Source of the DNA: Hypericum androsaemum | Taxonomy: Eukaryota; Streptophyta; Magnoliopsida; Malpighiales; Hypericaceae | Direction: 5' to 3' | Assembly: GCA_963995505.1 (NCBI GenBank) | Contig: OZ023195.1 | Coordinates: forward strand, 5,724,109 to 5,788,108 | Length of the DNA stretch: 64,000 bases | Shown here: piece by piece, positions 49,741 through 61,169 of the stretch | Position numbering within the stretch: position 1 is the stretch's first letter | Layout of the letters: every line of letters starts with the position of its first letter | Program-made: the position numbers and the translations under genes | Notes under the pieces: model-generated | The model's input: the letters and a program-made list of their open reading frames with translations, nothing else | What the model was told of the DNA's origin: nothing | Databases searched by the model: none

Positions 49741-50750
49741 GGGAAAATTATTCTCGGTCCCTTGAGTTTGTCTAAAATACTGTTTTAATTTTTTTTTTTC
49801 AAAATCCAAACTTTAACTCCCTAGTTTGTTTTTATTGAACTTTAAGACACCTGCCGTCGGAATCGTAAAAATTGTCCGGCGAGAAGCATCTGAAATGACC
49901 CATTTGCCCCTAAGTAAAAAATAATTAAAAAATAAAAAATGCTTCCCTCTCTTATCCCCTCCACGTTCTCCTCTCCTCCCCTCCCCCTTCTCTCCTCCAT
50001 TGTTGATATGAAACTAAACCTCATTATTTTCCAGATTTATACCACAGAAAATCAACATACAAGAACTTGACAATGGCACAAACAAAAAACCCAAATCTTC
50101 AATTTTTTAGTTTAATTAGGGTTATGTGATTCTTAATTTTTGGTCTTGAGGTTAAACTTTTTTCACTCGATGGGCCACCAAGAAATCCAAATCTTCCTCG
50201 GATGTGGGTGTAGCTTCGTGGCCTGGGTAATTTCGTTTCCCTGGGTTGGGAAGATTTGGATTTCTTGGTGGCCCGCCTACCTAGCTCCCTGTACCTTTAC
50301 GTTTTGTTGCAACTGCTCCAAGAAATTAAGTGAGCATTTTTTGGAAGCTAATGCAAGAGGGAGGGAAAAACCAGAGAACAACGAAGGTTCCGGACAAAGA
50401 ATCAAGCCACAAACAAAAGGACACGAAGGGATATTTTTGGGTATTTAGTTAGATGACTTTGGGTGTTTAATTATTATTTTTCTTAGGGATGGAAGAGGTT
50501 GAAGATGAAGATGGGGTTGAAGATGGGAGGAGAGAGAATAGGGAAGAAATTTTCATTTTTAATTATTTTTAACTAAGGGACAAATGTGTCATTTCAAGTG
50601 CTCTCTCGCCGGACAATTTTTATGATTCCGATGACAGGGGTCTTAGAGTTCAATAAAAGCACGTTAAGAAGGCCAAAGTTTGAATTTTGAAACAGGAAGA
50701 ATTGAAACAGTAATTTAGGCAAACTCCAAGAGACCGAGAATAATTATCCC
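49741..50750. mobile_element. MULE-like element next to AMY3, perfect 9-bp TSD
   Basis: The left end GGGAAAATTATTCTCGGTCC and the right end, inverted, GGGATAATTATTCTCGGTCT share about 195 bp of inverted repeat, including AAATTGTCCGGCGAGA and GGAATC(G/A)TAAAAATTG. The flanks are identical, ttaaaatta at 49732-49740 and 50751-50759. The interior has no transposase; it holds a 26-bp hairpin (50172-50274) and a short frame without known domain (50140-50448). The right end is 158 bp before the AMY3 start codon. Confidence 0.92.
50172..50274. repeat. 26-bp perfect inverted repeat (hairpin)
   Basis: Arms at 50172-50197 (GGGCCACCAAGAAATCCAAA...) and 50249-50274 (...GGATTTCTTGGTGGCCC) are fully complementary, with a 51-bp loop. 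It sits inside the MULE upstream of AMY3. Confidence 0.9.
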
Positions 50751-50831
50751 TTAAAATTATTATTTAATAGTTAAATTTGAATTAACATTTTAAATAAATA
50801 TTCCGATTTAAACTTTTCATCGAAAATTACC

Positions 50832-50838
50832 TATAAAT
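50832..50838 (+). promoter_or_regulatory. TATA box of AMY3
   Basis: TATAAAT 77 bp before the ATG at 50909. Only about 80 bp separate it from the MULE end, so most of the upstream control region is transposon or lies beyond it. Confidence 0.5.
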
Positions 50839-50908
50839 CCCAGATAACCCACGGTTATATATTTGCTCCCTCCCCCCATTTCAGATAAAAAAACCCGATA
50901 ATTATTCC

Positions 50909-53900
50909 ATGGCGACCATTTATCTCGACCACCACCACCCCCTCCTCCGACGCCGTTTAACGACGTTGCCGAACCTCCTCTCCTCCCCTCCTCGCCACTC
51001 CCTCTCGTACCGCTACCGCCCCGCCAGGAAACCGGTACCAAGCTGTTCCGCCAAGCTCCGCCTGCCACGTGGCAGAGCGCTCGCCGTCCGAGCTGGCAGC
51101 TCATCCCCTTCCTCCTCCGCCGTCCTCGAGACAGCGATCTCCGGCGACACGTGCATCTTCAAGGAGACCTTCCCCGTTACCCGCACCGAAAAAGTAACTT
51201 CCACTATTTCCTTCAACAACAACGGTTAATTTTGTTCTTTTGGCTGTTGCATTTATTAAAGGACTGTTTGGCTCGCTGGTAGTTTAGTTCGTACGGTTTC
51301 CTTTCCTTATTTTCTGGCGCCAAACAACGCCTTAGAACTATCCGGTGCTTGTTTTATCTGATTTTGGATTGAAGGGAGTTGGTTTGCGGTGGGCAGGTGG
51401 ATGGGAAGATCTTCGTGAGATTGGAGGAAGGGAAGGATAAGGGGAATCGGCAGCTGACAGTAGGGTGTAGCCTTCCCGGGAAGTGGATACTTCACTGGGG
51501 AGTTACCTATATTGATGACATTGGCAGGTAAATTCGTTTTTGATTCGGGTTTTAGGTCTTCGGATTTAGAATTGGCGCTGTCTGGTTGCTATTTTAACTG
51601 TAGTTTGTTTGGTTTCGTGATTTCTGCAGTGAATGGGACCAACCTCCCAAGAGTATGAGACCGCCTGGTTCGGTTCCTGTGAAGGTGATTCCTCCGCTCT
51701 AATGAATTTCTCTAGGAAATTTCTTGATTTGTAAATTTTCGTGTGTTGTTTTCTTTGTTCCAGAACTACGCAATAGAGACGCCATTGAAGAAATCGTCCG
51801 AAGTTGATGTGTTTCATGAAGTGAAGCTTGATATTGACTCAAAAAGCAATATCGCTGCCATTAATTTTGTCTTGAAGGTTCTTATTTTCAGCTACTATTA
51901 CCAATTGAGATTGCTGCTACTAGTTTTTAAGATAACTGTAATATCCAGATGTTGGACTGACAAGGATTTTCGACGCCGTTTCACTCTCCTGTCTCTTGAA
52001 TAAAATATATTGTTATAGGATGAAGAATCTGGAGCCTGGTACCAGCACAAAGGCAGAGATTTCAAAGTACCTTTAGTGGATTACCTGATTGATGATGTTA
52101 ATGTATTTGGAGGAAAGAAAGGGTTCAGTATTTGGCCAGGTTGAGAAAAAAATTGGTCTCATCTTTTATAGCTGTATTCAGATGTTCTCCAACTTGATGC
52201 TGATTATATAATGTGTCAATGACTTGCAATTCAAGTAATGTTCTAGCGATTTCAAGTAACATTTGGTGGATTCTTGTTTTTCCTCCTAACTTATCTGCTC
52301 ACGTGTAGCAAAATACAAGTGATATTGCTTTCCCTGATTTTTGCTACCCGTTACAATGTCAGGTGCTTTACTTTCTAACATGCTTCTCAAGGCAGAGCCA
52401 TCGCTCAAAGATCAAGATGGTAATGGTGAATCCAAAGAGTCCAAAAAGCAAAGGGGGCAGCTAGAAGGTTTCTATGAAGAGCAACCTATTACTAAACATG
52501 TTTCTATTGAAAACTCGGTGACTGTTACAGTTGAGAGGTGTTTGAAGACTTCTAAAAATCTTCTCCATCTACAAACCGATCTTCCTGGAGGAGTGGTTGT
52601 TCATTGGGGAGTTTGCCGAGATGAAGCTAGAAATTGGGAAGTTCCATTGGGGCCTTATCCACCTGAGACATCTTTATTCAAGAACAAGGCATTGCGTACA
52701 CTTCTACAGGTACACAACTTATTACTTCTTTCATTAGTTCCAAGTCCTGCCGAAACATGTCTTTGGCCTGTAAAGTGGTGTAAGTTCTAGCTTGTAACTA
52801 TACAGAATTCAGATTTGAATTTCTATGAACATTTGGAAACTTGAAGCTCGCTGTAGCTCTAATTTTACAACAATCGCTTTTTCAATCACGGATATGTATC
52901 ATTCAAACTTGCAATTTTATTATGTACTGTATCTGTAAAGTAGTGATAGTTGCTAAAACAACAAATATAGGGTTGTATTATGACATACTTGTTATTGATT
53001 TGATACCACAACATTCCCGACTGAGACCCCTGATTTGAACTATCATTGATTCAAGTGGGTGTATAGGGATGATTTATTCTTCAACAACTACTTAAGAGCT
53101 GAAGAAATAATGAAAATTCCTCACAAGATCAGTCTTATCCAGGATGGATCTTAACTTCCTATTCTTCGTAGTCCTTCCGTTCAATATACTATTGCTTTGT
53201 GAAGCTTATGCATGAGAGCATTAGCTATTTTCTCTGTCATTAGTGGGTTGTGTCATTTTTCCGATACATGTGGAGCCAAAAGGGTTTTCAACAAGCTGTA
53301 CCTTCGTGCCCACTGTGTTTGGTAGAAGAAAGGAGGGAGAGGAAAGAAAGTGGGTTGAATCTTGTCTAAATTTTTGACCATATTCAACCCACTTTCTCTC
53401 CTCTACCTCCCTTTGTTTCCCTACCCAATGGTGTAATAGTCTAATGATATAAGGATTCCAGTGAAAAAGAGCACCTCTGTGCGGCTTGTTGTATGACCAA
53501 ACAGTTATATGTATGTCCCTTTCGGAAAAAAAAACATGTTTATGTATGCTGTATTGCTAGTGCAATGCATGTTTTGACTGAGAGCATCACATTTTTGTTA
53601 AGCACTCATTGTTTTAACTTTTATTTGGTTAGTGTAGAAGCACACTGATTGGAGGCGCTTACCTTTAGTTTTCCTATTTCGATGTTATACTCCAGGGAAA
53701 AGAAGGGGAAAAGCATTCTGTTGAATTTACTTTGGAAGATGATGCTGTAGGCTTTCTGTTTGTCCTCAAGCTAAATGAAAGCACTTGGCTGAGATGTAAT
53801 GGTAATGACTTCTTTATCCCTCTCTCAAGTAGCTTGTCTGCCCAGTCTGAACCTGAGAACACTGGAAGTACGACTATATCTGAAAAACCTTTAGAAGCAA

Positions 53901-56581
53901 ATCAAGAAGATGTTTCCGGTGCATACACTGATGGGATAATCAACGAAATAAGGAGCCTAGTCAGTGGCATTTCCTCTAAGAAGAGCCAGAAAACAAATAC
54001 AAAAGAAGCACAAGAACTCGTTCTTCAAGTGATTGAAAAGTTGGCGGCTGAAGCTTATAGTTTATTCAGAAGCTCTGTTCCAACTTTCTCGGAAGAAACT
54101 GTGTTAGAATCAGAAGTGTCAGAGGAGGCTCCTGCAAAAATATGCTCAGGCACAGGCACTGGGTACGAAGTATTGCTCCAAGGCTTTAACTGGGAATCAC
54201 ATAAAACTGGGAGATGGTACATGGAACTTAAAGAAAAAGCTGCAGATATATCTTCACTTGGGTTCACTGTCATTTGGTTGCCACCACCAACAGAATCCGT
54301 GTCACCTGAAGGTTACATGCCAAAGGACTTGTATAACTTGAACTCTAGGTATCTTTCTGCTATTTGTTGTGCATGATAATGTTATTACTATCTCCTCTGG
54401 CATGCTCAAGTTTGCTCGTCACTGTATCTTCTTTGCCTGGTGATAAATACCACTTGACTGTTTTTCTTGTCGTCATTTTTATAGTGATGGGCAGAATCTT
54501 TCAGGAAACACTGGGCTATCTGATTTAGTGAATGCTATCTTTTTCATTTTTAATTGGTGTCAGATATGGAAGTATGGATGAACTCAAGGATCTGGTGAAG
54601 GCACTTCATAATGTGGGTGTGAAAGTTCTTGGAGATGTTGTCCTAAACCACCGCTGTGCACACTATAAGAACGAAAATGGAATCTGGAACATTTTTGGTG
54701 GCCGCTTGAACTGGGATGATCGAGCAGTTGTTGCAGATGATCCCCATTTTCAGGTTGTGATTGATAGCTTTTGCTTCACTTTTAGCTGCATGTTTTCTTG
54801 CAGTACTGTTACCTCTCAACTTTAGGAAGAACATTACTGTTGGTGAATGCTAGATGCGTACCTATGGCCAATGCTTTGCGTGATTCACCCAACTCCTCTT
54901 CTCCTTTCTGTAGGGCAGGGGCAACAAGAGTAGTGGAGACAGTTTCCATGCTGCTCCAAACATTGATCATTCCCAGGAGTTCGTGAGAAGTGATCTTAAA
55001 GAATGGTTAAACTGGCTAAGGTATATAACAAAATCCTATTTCCGAATGTTTAGGTACATATTGTAATTTTTGAGTCGGTGATATTAAAAGTTGCATGCTC
55101 ATTGTAATTTTTTATTTCCGACGTTCAGAGAAGACATTGGGTACGACGGATGGAGGCTGGATTTTGTGAGAGGATTTTGGGGTGGTTATGTCAAGGAATA
55201 TCTGGATTCAAGTGAACCTTACTTTGCTGTTGGAGAGTATTGGGATTCCCTTAGCTATACATACAATGAAATGGACTACAGCCAAGATCTGCATCGTCAG
55301 AGAATTATTGATTGGATTAATGCCACGGGTGGAACTGCTGGTGCATTTGATGTCACCACAAAGGGGATACTTCATGCAGTAAGTTCTTACGTAATTTCTG
55401 TTATTTATTTGCCAGTGCAGAGTGCTCAACAGGGAGGCTGGAAAATGCCATCATTGATATGCATAAGAGGCAATTGATGAAAATGCCACCCTTAGGCCTT
55501 CCTAAGCCTTAGTAGGCATAAGAATAGCATGATAGATCAAGAATGTTTCCGGGACTCGCTTCATATGGGACTGAGAATAATCTAAAATTCTTTAGCCAAC
55601 CATTAGTGGCTATGAGGTTTCACGATGAGATCCTCACATTTAAGGAGAACGGATCCTGTATTATTTATGAATGTGCTTACACAAATTGAGACTGATCAGC
55701 ACAACTATCGATATCTGTGCCTCTCATAAGCAGTTTTCTTCACCTATCTTCGAAGTAGTTAGTCTCGCATCACTGATATCGGGGAGCACATGCCAGCATT
55801 AACAGGTTTACAATCTGTTTATTTATTCCTACAGGCACTCGAGAGGTGCGAGTATTGGCGCTTATCAGATGGAAAGGGAAAACCTCCTGGTGTTGTTGGT
55901 TGGTGGCCATCCCGTGCTGTCACCTTCATAGAGAATCATGATACTGGCTCAACCCAGGTTAAAATTAAGTTTCTTAACGCAGTCCTTTGACTGCGTATAA
56001 GCTGATCAGTTTACAATATTTATTCTGTTGCTATTCTTGGGACTACTCAACTGAATTATCTGATTCTTTTTTGTCTACAAGGGTCATTGGAGATTTCCTG
56101 GTGGAAAGGAAATGCAAGGATATGCTTACATTTTGACTCATCCAGGAACACCAGCAGTGTTCTTCGACCATATCTCCTCTCATTACCGATCCGAAATTGC
56201 GTCCCTCCTTTCTCTCAGAACCCGTAACAAAATCCACTGCAGGAGCACTGTGAGTACTAAGCAAACTGTTTCAATATCTTTTCAGCGAAGAAGTCCCGTG
56301 CTTTTTTTTTGGGTTATCAAATAGCCAGTCATTGTAGTCAAGGACTTTGCTCTCTTTTCCCAAGTTGCACCATTTCGACCAATTCGGCCGGTTGTCTGAT
56401 TGATTTATTTCTATCTCAGATCAAAATTAAAAAGGCGGAAAGGGATGTATACGCGGCGATTGTGGACGACAAAGTAGCAGTGAAAATCGGACCGGGTCAC
56501 TATGAACCACCTCAAAGTGGTGACCAGAAATGGTCTCAAGCCATTGAGGGAAGAGACTACAAGGTCTGGGAGGCATCCTAA
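50909..56581 (+). CDS. Chloroplast alpha-amylase AMY3
   Basis: Thirteen exons: 50909-51193, 51397-51527, 51630-51684, 51764-51877, 52019-52139, 52363-52709, 53696-54348, 54564-54753, 54914-55020, 55129-55378, 55835-55957, 56082-56249 and 56420-56581; 901 aa. A Ser/Arg/Pro-rich transit peptide (about 1-60) leads two CBM45 starch-binding modules ([11 protein letters not shown] and [11 protein letters not shown]), then a GH13 amylase. Catalytic residues by family: Asp in [11 protein letters not shown] (about 679), Glu in YFAVGEYWD (about 704), Asp in FIENHDTGS. The enzyme cuts alpha-1,4 bonds of starch in plastids. The Cys known to form the redox disulfide in Arabidopsis (before QGFNW) is Leu512 here, while its partner Cys600 (NHRCAHYK) is kept. 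Intron 6 carries a MITE-like inverted repeat. Confidence 0.95.
53317..53432. repeat. MITE-like inverted repeat in AMY3 intron 6
   Basis: The left arm (53317-53360, TTTGGTAGAAGAAAGGAGGG...GTGGGTTGAAT) and right arm (53391-53432, ATTCAACCCAC...CTACCCAATGG) are complementary with a few gaps, around a 30-bp centre. The size (about 115 bp) and GTTTGGTA-like start fit a small non-autonomous DNA transposon. No target duplication was made out. Confidence 0.6.
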
Positions 56582-57205
56582 TCCTCTACAGCCCCAAGCT
56601 CACATCCCCTCGTGATACACAAGTTAGAAATACGAACTTTTTTTTTTTGATAAGTGATATGTATCAAGAAGATAATTACATAGGTATAATGCCGAGAACC
56701 TCGCAAGAGGTAGCAACAAGTAGTCTCGACAAGAGCACCCGTTGTTACACTAAATTCGGCACAAAAAAACGCCCAATACAAACAAAACCCGAACAACCAA
56801 AAAGCCCCCAAGATATTTCGTTGAAACGCAGAGAAGGACCCAAAGTAGAAATCCACTTACATTAAGGAGTCCAAGAAGAGAATCAAATCCTGTCCCGCCA
56901 TTTCCTTGGTTGCGTTAGACCACAGGAGCCACTCTTTAATCCGGTGCAAGACTAGAAATACAAACCTTCGTCGTACAAAAAGAGAGCTAAGTTCCGGAAG
57001 TGGTTGCAGTTACGCACAGTTGGTGAAGTAACCGAGGAAAGGGAGGAACTGTCTGCACTCTGCAATAAGCGTCACCAGGCTTTACCAAATTAAGGGGGCA
57101 AGGGACCTTAGGAGAGGCACCCTTTTTTTCTGTACAACTAGGAGATGCACCTTTGTGTGTAAAATATATGATTTAATCCACGTGGATATCAAATTGTAAG
57201 TCACT
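56582..57205. other. AMY3 3' flank
   Basis: Contains the AMY3 3' UTR. A frame at 56647-56865 shows no domain. No other feature is supported. Confidence 0.4.
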
Positions 57206-58057
57206 TGATGGCAAAAAGACCCGGATCTACTGGATCAGATCCTTACTCTACTCCATGAATCTTAGGGTTTATGGGTCTTAGGTAGGGTTTATGTTTGGGT
57301 CTATTTATTTAGATAGGGTTCGGATCTGGATATGGTCCATATAAACCTAGACCCATACTCTACCCATAGACCCATTAATTAGAACTTACCTTAGTTAGAT
57401 CCTACTTAGATCCATATTTATTATATTGCTAAGGTAATTATAATACAGCCGTAAAAAACTAAGCGAACACAAAAAAAACCTAACATAATACTATTTTTTA
57501 AATTTAAATGTCAAATATTATATGACTAATTAAGTAATTAAATTTTTTGGTTAGACATAGAAGCTACCGAGAAGAGTTAGATTACAAGAGCAAGAAGATG
57601 ATCGAGAAGACTTGTTCAGAAGTAGCTTGAAAATTTAGAAAGAAATTATTTTGAAGTTGAAATTTTATATTATGCAAGAACACTTATAAGTTTTAGTTTT
57701 TGATTGACGAGGTAGCCGTATGTGTTTCATTTTATGTTCAACTAGTTGATTTATAGTTTATTCTCAACTTTAATTTGAGATTATCATTTTAGTACATAGA
57801 CTTTAATTTTTCTTTTATTTTTTATTTGGATTATATTAAAATAATAAAAATATCTTGTAAAGTAATTATAAAAAAGATAGAATGTTAGAGGGTCAGACTC
57901 TATGCACCCTGTAGACCCTAGATTTTTTGGAGGGTAGGGTATGAGTCTAATAATAAAAAATTTGTAGAATCGAAGGTAGGATATAGGTCTAACTCCAAAA
58001 ACTAAGGCATGAGTTAAATCTTATCAATATCCTATTCGACCCTACACATTGCCATCC
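57206..58057. mobile_element. Non-autonomous hAT-like element
   Basis: The left end TGATGGCAAAAAGACCC and the right end, inverted, GGATGGCAATGTGTAGGG are typical hAT-type starts; inside both ends are repeated (G)GGTC(T/G)A and TAGGGT motifs. The flanks match at 7 of 8 bases, aagtcact (57198-57205) and tagtcact (58058-58065), fitting an 8-bp hAT duplication. There is no transposase. Confidence 0.72.
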
Positions 58058-58065
58058 TAGTCACT

Positions 58066-59212
58066 TTGGTGGCCCGAAATAATATTGTTGTAACAAAGGC
58101 GTTCATGGCGCCGGATAAAATAACATTAATGCAAACTCAAGATCTTTCCTGGGGTTAGGAGAATAAAGAAACTTGTCGCCCGTTATTAGTATTTTTTTTG
58201 TTTTGCTGAGATCATCTACTATATAGATACTCACAATGCACATCAAACTAAATTTGAGTCGAGTAAAATATTTAAATTATCAATCTAAATTTGAGCCAAG
58301 TAGAATATTTAAATTGTCACACGACATTCAAATTGTGGTAAAATTTTGCCAATTAATAGTTTGACTCGAGACCTATAAATTAGGATAGGTAAATCAACTT
58401 TCTTTCTAATTGATTCAAGAGCTCACCTATTATTAATAATTAGTTTAGGTTTTTTTTAATTGGTAAACGATACCTATATTACTCCAATAGGGTAAAAGAG
58501 CTATTCACTGACTGCGTTAATAACGTGCTATGAAGAATGCACCAAAAAAAAAAATACCATGCTAATGAAGAGAAATCCGACTCAATTTGAAATTAATTAC
58601 AACAAAAGAGAACAATTTATACTTTGGAGGCGGATTTTTCTCTAATTAATGATCGGTAGATGTGAGTCACTTCCCCACAGGTCCCATACGCCAAAATTAA
58701 TGAGTTTGTTCATATGGACAAACTCGATATTTGACACAATATTCTTTCTACATGCTTTCTCTGTTTCTAGTGGAGAGGAAAAGAGTTAATTAGGGGAGAA
58801 AAAAACATAAAATTTGAAATATTAATATATTGAATCTATTGTCACTAAGTTGAGACCAATTAGATATACTAATATAATATGCTTCCTTTTTTACTAAAGC
58901 CTAAACAAGTCGTAATTAACAATAAAGGAAACAATATTGTCTCAGAACTAAATTTTCAATTATATGTTGTCAACAATTGGAAGGAAAATAATTAACCAAA
59001 AAAATTCCACGCAATAAGCCAATAACGTTACATATACGAGGTCACAATTGTATATGTACAAAGTAACAAAACGTGAATTAATAATGGCATACATATTACG
59101 TAATAATAGTATATACTAGTATATTTGCTAAGTCATAATGGCTCTAATTGAATAAACATACAATAGAATTTCGTGACCGTAACCGGCAGAATACAACTAA
59201 ATTTGTCAAATT
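58066..59212. other. Intergenic, AT-rich
   Basis: No gene, RNA or paired repeat seen. Confidence 0.4.
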
Positions 59213-59221
59213 TAAATTTTA

Positions 59222-60499
59222 GGGCATAATAGTTATAAGTGTTTGTTGTTTGCATAAATTGATTGATAAGGACAAATATATATTGATTAGTTCTTCATAT
59301 TTTGAAAAATTAACTAGATAGTCCCTAGGTCTCTTTTCTGGATAATTTTTCAGCCAATTTTATCAAAATTCCTATCATACCCCTAGAGGTTCACTCTCTT
59401 CATCTCTCTCCAAAACTTCCCCTTTTTTCCTGAAGGAACCTACGTCCATCACCTCAATTCAAGTGCCACCACCCATCCAAATATATTAGGGTTTAGATTG
59501 GGTACTGAGTGAAGGAATTGATTCCGGACGGTTTGGACTGAAGGGGGACCGCAGCGGCAAGCGCATGTATGTGATAATGGCAAGTACAGTTATGTGATAA
59601 TGGCATTTGTTTTTGTAAAAACGGCAAGTCCCCGTTGATGATAATGGCATGCGTGGTTTTTTCATTTTGGTCCCCAGTATTTTAGCATTTTTGCAAAAAG
59701 GTCACACTGACATGTACAGTTATGTGATACTGGCATGCACAGTTATGTGATAATGGCATTTGTATCCGGCCTGTGTTTGTGCGTAACTTTTTTCATTTTG
59801 GTCCCTGTATTTTAGTACGTTTACAAAAAAGTCCCCGCGTGTCTTCATTCAAAACGGTTTGAAATAGTGGCATTCCGTACCTAATCCATACCCAATATAT
59901 TAACCTCAGATTCCCTCCACTTCACTACTCTCTTTATCTTTTCCCCTAAAATCCATCAGCTCCCATACTTCACTTCCTCTTCCCAGACAAGAAAAAAATA
60001 ATTCCATGAACAATGAATGCATCCTTAATGGCCATCAGGTTCTTCACAGACCTCTCATCCCCGACGAATCGCCACCGCCGACACGTTCCTGCATCGTCGG
60101 CTCACTTCCCCGAAGCTCCAAAGTAGCAACCTCCGCCTCGTCGCTTCATCGGTCGGCCTGGCCGAAATCCTAGCAAAGGGCGGTGTCAAGATGTACAAGG
60201 TCGGGGAGTCTGACCTGCCACTATACATCATCGATCGACGAATGAGGAGGGAGGTTTTTGGGTGGTTGGCGGTGGTTGGCGGAGCTTGTGGTAGAGGAGA
60301 GGTTCTCCTCGTGACTTTTGGAGATACAAAGAGAGTGAACCTAGGGGTATGATAGGAATTTTGAAAAAAAATGGCTGAAAAATAATCCAAAAAATGGATC
60401 AGGGACTATCTAGTTGATTTTTAAAATATAAGAGACTAACCATATTTGTCCTTATCAATCAATTTACATAAACAACAGGGACCTATGGCTATTTTACCC
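59222..60499. mobile_element. MULE-like element, second terminal type, perfect 9-bp TSD
   Basis: The left end GGGCATAATAGTTATAAGTG and the right end, inverted, GGGTAAAATAGCCATAGGTC share about 190 bp, including AAATTGATTGATAAGGACAA, AACTAGATAGTCCCT and CCTATCATACCCCTAG. Both flanks read taaatttta (59213-59221 and 60500-60508). The interior has a 45-bp direct repeat (about 59657-59701 and 59788-59832), several copies of CAGTTATGTGATAATGGCA, and at about 60040-60240 a coding-like piece (reading ...ASSVGLAEILAKGGVKMYKV) that may be captured from a host gene I do not recognise. Confidence 0.88.
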
Positions 60500-60508
60500 T
60501 AAATTTTA

Positions 60509-61169
60509 TTGTAAATATATTTATACAAAATCACTACTCCGAATACACACAGCAAAGTCGTAGACAATCAAGTAAAATCTAATACACGAAATAATTTGAT
60601 CTATAAACTAAACATTTTCTAAAAAGAATTTCATAAAATTAAGTGATACTAGAATCGTGTGAGCAATAACATACTACAAATAATTCGCTCTAATAACATA
60701 TTAAAATTTTTATATTTAACAAAAAAAAATTAAAATTATATGCAAGTAATTTATAACACTTGTAGAAAAACCTAACCCTTTCTCTCAAAAGACATGCGAT
60801 AATCTCAAAACATTAACTTACCAAAAACAAAACCATGAGAAAGTTGAAACTAATTTGCTAGCTTTAAATTAGTTTGAAACCCGTACTAATTAAGAAGCGG
60901 TTCTCCTTGTTTACCGCCTCAATTATTTTCTAATCTCTCACCTTAATTTTAGGTACTTGCACCTTATATATCCATGGGAAGATGCAAATATTATAATAAT
61001 TGATCAGGCGAGCAGGAACTTCTCTCCTGATCTCTCCTCCTCCCTTGGCTTCAACCTGTTGGGATTGAATCTTCTCAACAGCTTGAAACCCCAAAAAAAA
61101 AACCCGAAAAAAAAGAGAGAAATCTGGATTGAAGGAATTCGACCTTCAAAAACAGAGTTTTATTTGGCA
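60509..61169. promoter_or_regulatory. Pectate lyase upstream region
   Basis: AT-rich DNA with a TATA-like TTATATAT at 60964-60971, about 200 bp before the chosen ATG at 61170. The leader would be about 175 nt and contains a polyA run. Confidence 0.45.
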
